Position numbers and translations under genes: made by a program | NCBI GenBank assembly: GCA_964509975.1 | Contig: CAZDZO010000033.1 | Span: forward strand, 1 to 7,271 | Source: CAZVBV01 sp964509975 | GTDB lineage: Bacteria; Patescibacteriota; Gracilibacteria; UBA4473 | DNA: 7,271 bases | Direction: 5' to 3' | Part shown: one piece after another, positions 4,910 through 7,271 of the stretch | Position numbering within the stretch: the first letter of the stretch is position 1 | Layout: every line of letters begins with the position of its first letter | Notes under the pieces: generated by a model | Seen by the model: only the letters and a program-made list of their open reading frames with translations | The model's database searches: none | Told to the model about the DNA's origin: nothing

Positions 4910-5071
4910 CTACCATCCTCTTTTCTGGGTATCCCAATCCTGAAACCCTCTCTTGCTGCCTGGAGGAGTGTATTCTTCGTCTTCCTTTTTCGGTGACTTT
5001 TTTTTAACTCCCTTGTCAGCCTCTTCGACAATTTCTTCTTTCTCATTGATTGGTTCTATTTTTTCTATCAT
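4910..5071 (-). CDS. Small charged protein, 53 residues, coupled to xth
   Basis: On the - strand the ATG at 5071-5069 shares its A with the TAA stop of xth (TAATG), which implies translational coupling. The protein begins MIEKIEPINEKEE and is very rich in glutamate and lysine through about residue 32. It ends in a more structured-looking tail, DEEYTPPGSKRGF then QDWDTQKRGW with two tryptophans. It has no cysteines and no hydrophobic segment, and is probably a disordered acidic/basic linker with a short C-terminal binding motif. Its stop lies 3 bp from the stop of the convergent HAD gene, so the frame fills the gap exactly. No family was recognised. Support comes from the coupling and fit, not from homology. 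Confidence 0.55.
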   Translation of the reverse strand: MIEKIEPINEKEEIVEEADKGVKKKSPKKEDEEYTPPGSKRGFQDWDTQKRGW

Positions 5072-5853
5072 TATTCAAAGTCTAACATAACTGGACAATG
5101 ATCACTTCCCATTTGTTCCGTGAGATATTCGATGTTTTTCACCTTTTCAAGAAGGGCTTCATCTACAAAGAAATAATCAATCCGCCATCCGACATTGCGC
5201 AGTCTCGCTCGGGTAATCACATGCCACCACGAGTACACATCACGAGCCTCGGGATTTGAATGACGCCACACATCGACCCATCCCTCGCGAACCCACCGGT
5301 CGAGATGCGCCCGCTCGTCTGGATGAAACCCAATATTCCCATCATTGTCTTCTGGTCTCGCCAGATCAATCGCCTCGTGTGCACAGTTCACATCTCCTGC
5401 GAAGGTGACGTGCTTTCCTTCTTTGCGTAACAAATTTACGTAGGCAAGAAACTTTTCATAAAACACCAACTTCCCTTCCCAAGCTTCAGGAGACTTTCCA
5501 CCGTTCGGGAAGTACACTCCTAGTATTGCAGTATTTTCAAGATCAACCCGCGCAATTCTTCCCTCGGTATCTTCGAAGTCCGGCATCCCTGCGACGAATG
5601 TCGTCCTGAGCGAAGTCGAAGGATCTATTTTTCGAACCCACACCGCGGTCCCCGCATACCCAGGCTTCTCGGCGGAATGGTAAAATTGCTGATAGTCTGT
5701 GTATTTTTTAATCAAGGGTTGCACCTGCTCTTCTTTGCATTTCGTTTCTTGAATAAGGAATACGTCTGGATTGTGGTTTTTCAAGAACGCCTCAAGGTCT
5801 CCCTTCCGCTCCACGGCTCTGATTCCGTTCACATTCCAAGAGATGATTTTCAT
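5071..5853 (-). CDS. xth: Exodeoxyribonuclease III (AP endonuclease, Xth/ExoA family)
   Basis: The 260-residue enzyme cuts DNA 5' to abasic sites and trims 3' ends in base excision repair; it acts in the cytoplasm with a divalent metal. The start MKIISWNVNGIRA (N7) is the family's usual N-terminus. The active site is complete: QETK with E36, GVYFPNG with Y114, GDVNCAH with D154 and N156, WRIDYFFV with D226, and GSDHCPVM with D251 and H252. The frame is open 20 codons further upstream, but that part overlaps the preceding gene. The ATG overlaps that gene's TGA as ATGA, so the two are coupled in one operon, and the 53-residue gene follows with a TAATG overlap. An oddity at residues 77-84 is DPSTSLRT, encoded by a REP-like repeat between the GTAVWVRK strand and the DTEGR segment; it probably lengthens a surface loop and leaves catalytic residues untouched. 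Confidence 0.97.
   Translation of the reverse strand: MKIISWNVNGIRAVERKGDLEAFLKNHNPDVFLIQETKCKEEQVQPLIKKYTDYQQFYHSAEKPGYAGTAVWVRKIDPSTSLRTTFVAGMPDFEDTEGRIARVDLENTAILGVYFPNGGKSPEAWEGKLVFYEKFLAYVNLLRKEGKHVTFAGDVNCAHEAIDLARPEDNDGNIGFHPDERAHLDRWVREGWVDVWRHSNPEARDVYSWWHVITRARLRNVGWRIDYFFVDEALLEKVKNIEYLTEQMGSDHCPVMLDFE
5600..5626. repeat. REP-like repeat inside xth
   Basis: The + strand reads GTCGTCCTGAGC...GTCGAAGGATCT, an imperfect palindrome (TCCT with AGGA outside). It has the form of a widely dispersed repeat (GTCATCCTGAGCGAAGTCGAA type, known to me from general knowledge). It is read in frame on the - strand as DPSTSLRT. Confidence 0.7.
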
Positions 5854-7271
5854 GTGTGATAGGGAAGAGTTTTTTTCAAAGCAAATCGCCGGGCATGCCG
5901 ACATTCTGGACATTTCCCAGGAACCGGAATCGCGTGTTTCTGATAGAAGGACAATTCTTGTCCGGTCACTTTATAATTCCGTCCACATTGCTCACAAGCC
6001 AGTGTTTCCCTGAGAATTGATTCATCTACTTCTGACACCTTTTGAGGTACGACGAATTCTTGTTTCTTAAATTCCTTCGGATCTTCTTCCATCCATCGCC
6101 ACCCAAGTTTCTGGGCAAACTCTTTGGTAATGGGGAAATACTCCTGCGCAATTGTCTCGTTGTAGGCAAATGGAGACATTTCAATGGGAAAGAACTCTCC
6201 AAATTCAGAGCCTGCCCCGGACCCCGATCCGGGGGATTTTTTCATATGATCGAGAATCTTTTCCCGGAGTTCTATGTATTCTTCCTGTGAATACTGTTTG
6301 TTAAAGATGCAGAACTTTTTGTTCTGAATCCCAATACATCCGAGCAAATTTTCACACGATCGGCAGAACATCGCGTAGTCTACATCTCGAGAATATGTAA
6401 CACGTACGCAGAATTTTGAATTGTAGCTCGCAGAGGTTGAAGTCGCGTTGTAGATCAATTCACTTTCACGTCCTCCAGAATAACAATCCATTCCGTCGGA
6501 ATATTTCATAATGTTGAACAAATATCGACAATCCACTGCTTCTCGCACTTCGTAACATTCGTGACAGTTTTTTGAATTTGTAATCCCTTTTCCGATACAG
6601 TCTTCTGAATTTACAATGCTCGGCTTCGTACTTGGATTCTCTTTTTTTAGTTTTTCAAAGGCTTCAATGGCTTGTCTTCGTGTTGTTCTGTCTCCCAGGT
6701 CAAATGTCTTAATTTTTTCTTTGTATTCTTCTCGAGAGAGTTGTTTATTGAGAAAATAGAACTCTTTTTTATCCAAGTTTGTGCACAACATGCAATTTGT
6801 ACATCCCCGACAATTACTCAGAAACGCAGACTGTGAGCATCGTTCACAATATTCGAGGAACTGAGAATCATAACACGTCACGCATTCCGTGCATTCGTAG
6901 AGAAACTCGCAATTCTCCACCACCTGCAAACAATCCACACACGCTGAAGATTTGTTTCCCCGATACGTGTACAGCATATCTGATGATTTGTGGGTTCTCG
7001 AACAGAGATAGCAGTCCTTGCTGTCACTCATGTCTGAGTTGTATTCACAGTTTTCTGAATGCTCTACGCGCAGAGAAGGAAGAGGAATGGAATGAAGCAG
7101 TTCTTTAAAGTTTTCAAAAAAGCTTTTTGAGAAATCAAAATCCCGTCCGTAATCAAAGGGGTCAAATTCCGGAGAATACCAGTGATTTTTTTCACACATC
7201 TTCACCGGACTTTTGTCGGAAAACATGGAAACAACTTTCTTTCCGGTCACATCACACTTGCGATGATACAA
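5850..7271 (-). CDS. Cysteine-rich zinc-ribbon protein (CPR-type), 5' end outside the window
   Basis: At least 473 residues, open to the right edge of the window. The first visible residues (YHRKCDVTGKKVVSMFS) are internal to this family, and the TTG at the edge is most likely a leucine codon, so no start is visible. About residues 75-160 are dense in CxxC pairs (CYLCSRT, CVDC, CTECVTCYD, CERC, CRGCTNCMLC), ending in KKEFYFLNKQLSREEYKEKI. A second block (about 228-340) has CHEC, CRSC and related cysteines and ends in KKFCIFNKQYSQEEYIELREKI, so the protein looks internally duplicated. The C-terminus (426-473) is a separate zinc ribbon, CEQC...CPEC followed by RHARR. Multiple zinc sites are likely; the function is unknown. 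The stop overlaps the xth start (ATGA). A GC-rich palindrome encodes SPGSGSGAG in front of the EFGEFFP segment. Confidence 0.8.
   Translation of the reverse strand: MYHRKCDVTGKKVVSMFSDKSPVKMCEKNHWYSPEFDPFDYGRDFDFSKSFFENFKELLHSIPLPSLRVEHSENCEYNSDMSDSKDCYLCSRTHKSSDMLYTYRGNKSSACVDCLQVVENCEFLYECTECVTCYDSQFLEYCERCSQSAFLSNCRGCTNCMLCTNLDKKEFYFLNKQLSREEYKEKIKTFDLGDRTTRRQAIEAFEKLKKENPSTKPSIVNSEDCIGKGITNSKNCHECYEVREAVDCRYLFNIMKYSDGMDCYSGGRESELIYNATSTSASYNSKFCVRVTYSRDVDYAMFCRSCENLLGCIGIQNKKFCIFNKQYSQEEYIELREKILDHMKKSPGSGSGAGSEFGEFFPIEMSPFAYNETIAQEYFPITKEFAQKLGWRWMEEDPKEFKKQEFVVPQKVSEVDESILRETLACEQCGRNYKVTGQELSFYQKHAIPVPGKCPECRHARRFALKKTLPYHT
6215..6234. repeat. GC-rich palindrome inside the zinc-ribbon gene
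   Basis: CCCCGGA (6215-6221), a 6-nt loop, TCCGGGG (6228-6234): a perfect 7-bp stem, much richer in G and C than the coding sequence around it. On the - strand it encodes the glycine/serine run PGSGSGAG. Confidence 0.65.

Noticed and set aside
5854..5913. 20-residue N-terminal extension of exonuclease III
   Set aside because: It overlaps the end of the upstream gene, and MKIISWNVNG is the normal family start with an ATGA overlap.

Overview
This looks like a chromosomal segment from an uncultivated Candidate Phyla Radiation (Patescibacteria) type bacterium. The basis is a long cysteine-rich zinc-ribbon protein of a kind I associate with CPR genomes, a stand-alone four-helix-bundle (23S rRNA intervening-sequence type) gene, short compact genes with almost no Shine-Dalgarno motifs, and many short palindromic dispersed repeats, two of them inside reading frames. 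TGA ends ychF and the zinc-ribbon gene at their natural C-termini, so the code is standard here. This argues against Gracilibacteria or Absconditabacteria, which read TGA as glycine.

Bases 1-425 hold no protein gene. They contain a run of hairpins ending in a strong + strand terminator (probably the 3' part of a structured RNA) and then a cluster of palindromic repeats. Bases 450-1800 carry three small unrecognised + strand genes, each with its own sigma-70-like promoter: a two-helix membrane protein whose apparent ATG is followed two codons later by TGA, a 119-residue protein and a 161-residue protein. Bases 1836-2133 hold, on the - strand, a promoter, about 180 nt of foldable RNA and a terminator, followed by a second diverged unit with its own terminator. 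The overall architecture resembles 6S RNA.

Bases 2172-2621 form an element-like unit: a four-helix-bundle ORF between inverted repeats, lying directly against the start codon of ychF (ribosome-associated ATPase, 2622-3716). A HAD-family phosphatase-like gene follows with its own near-leaderless promoter (3755-4906). Convergent to it, on the - strand, is a tightly overlapping operon: the zinc-ribbon protein (5' end outside the window), exodeoxyribonuclease III overlapping it by ATGA, and a 53-residue charged protein overlapping xth by TAATG.

Best leads: the 6S-like RNA with its tandem partner, the inverted-repeat-flanked four-helix-bundle gene outside an rRNA, the palindromic repeats carried in frame by xth and the zinc-ribbon gene, and the TGA-interrupted small membrane protein. 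All calls come from reading the sequence; no database search or folding program was run.
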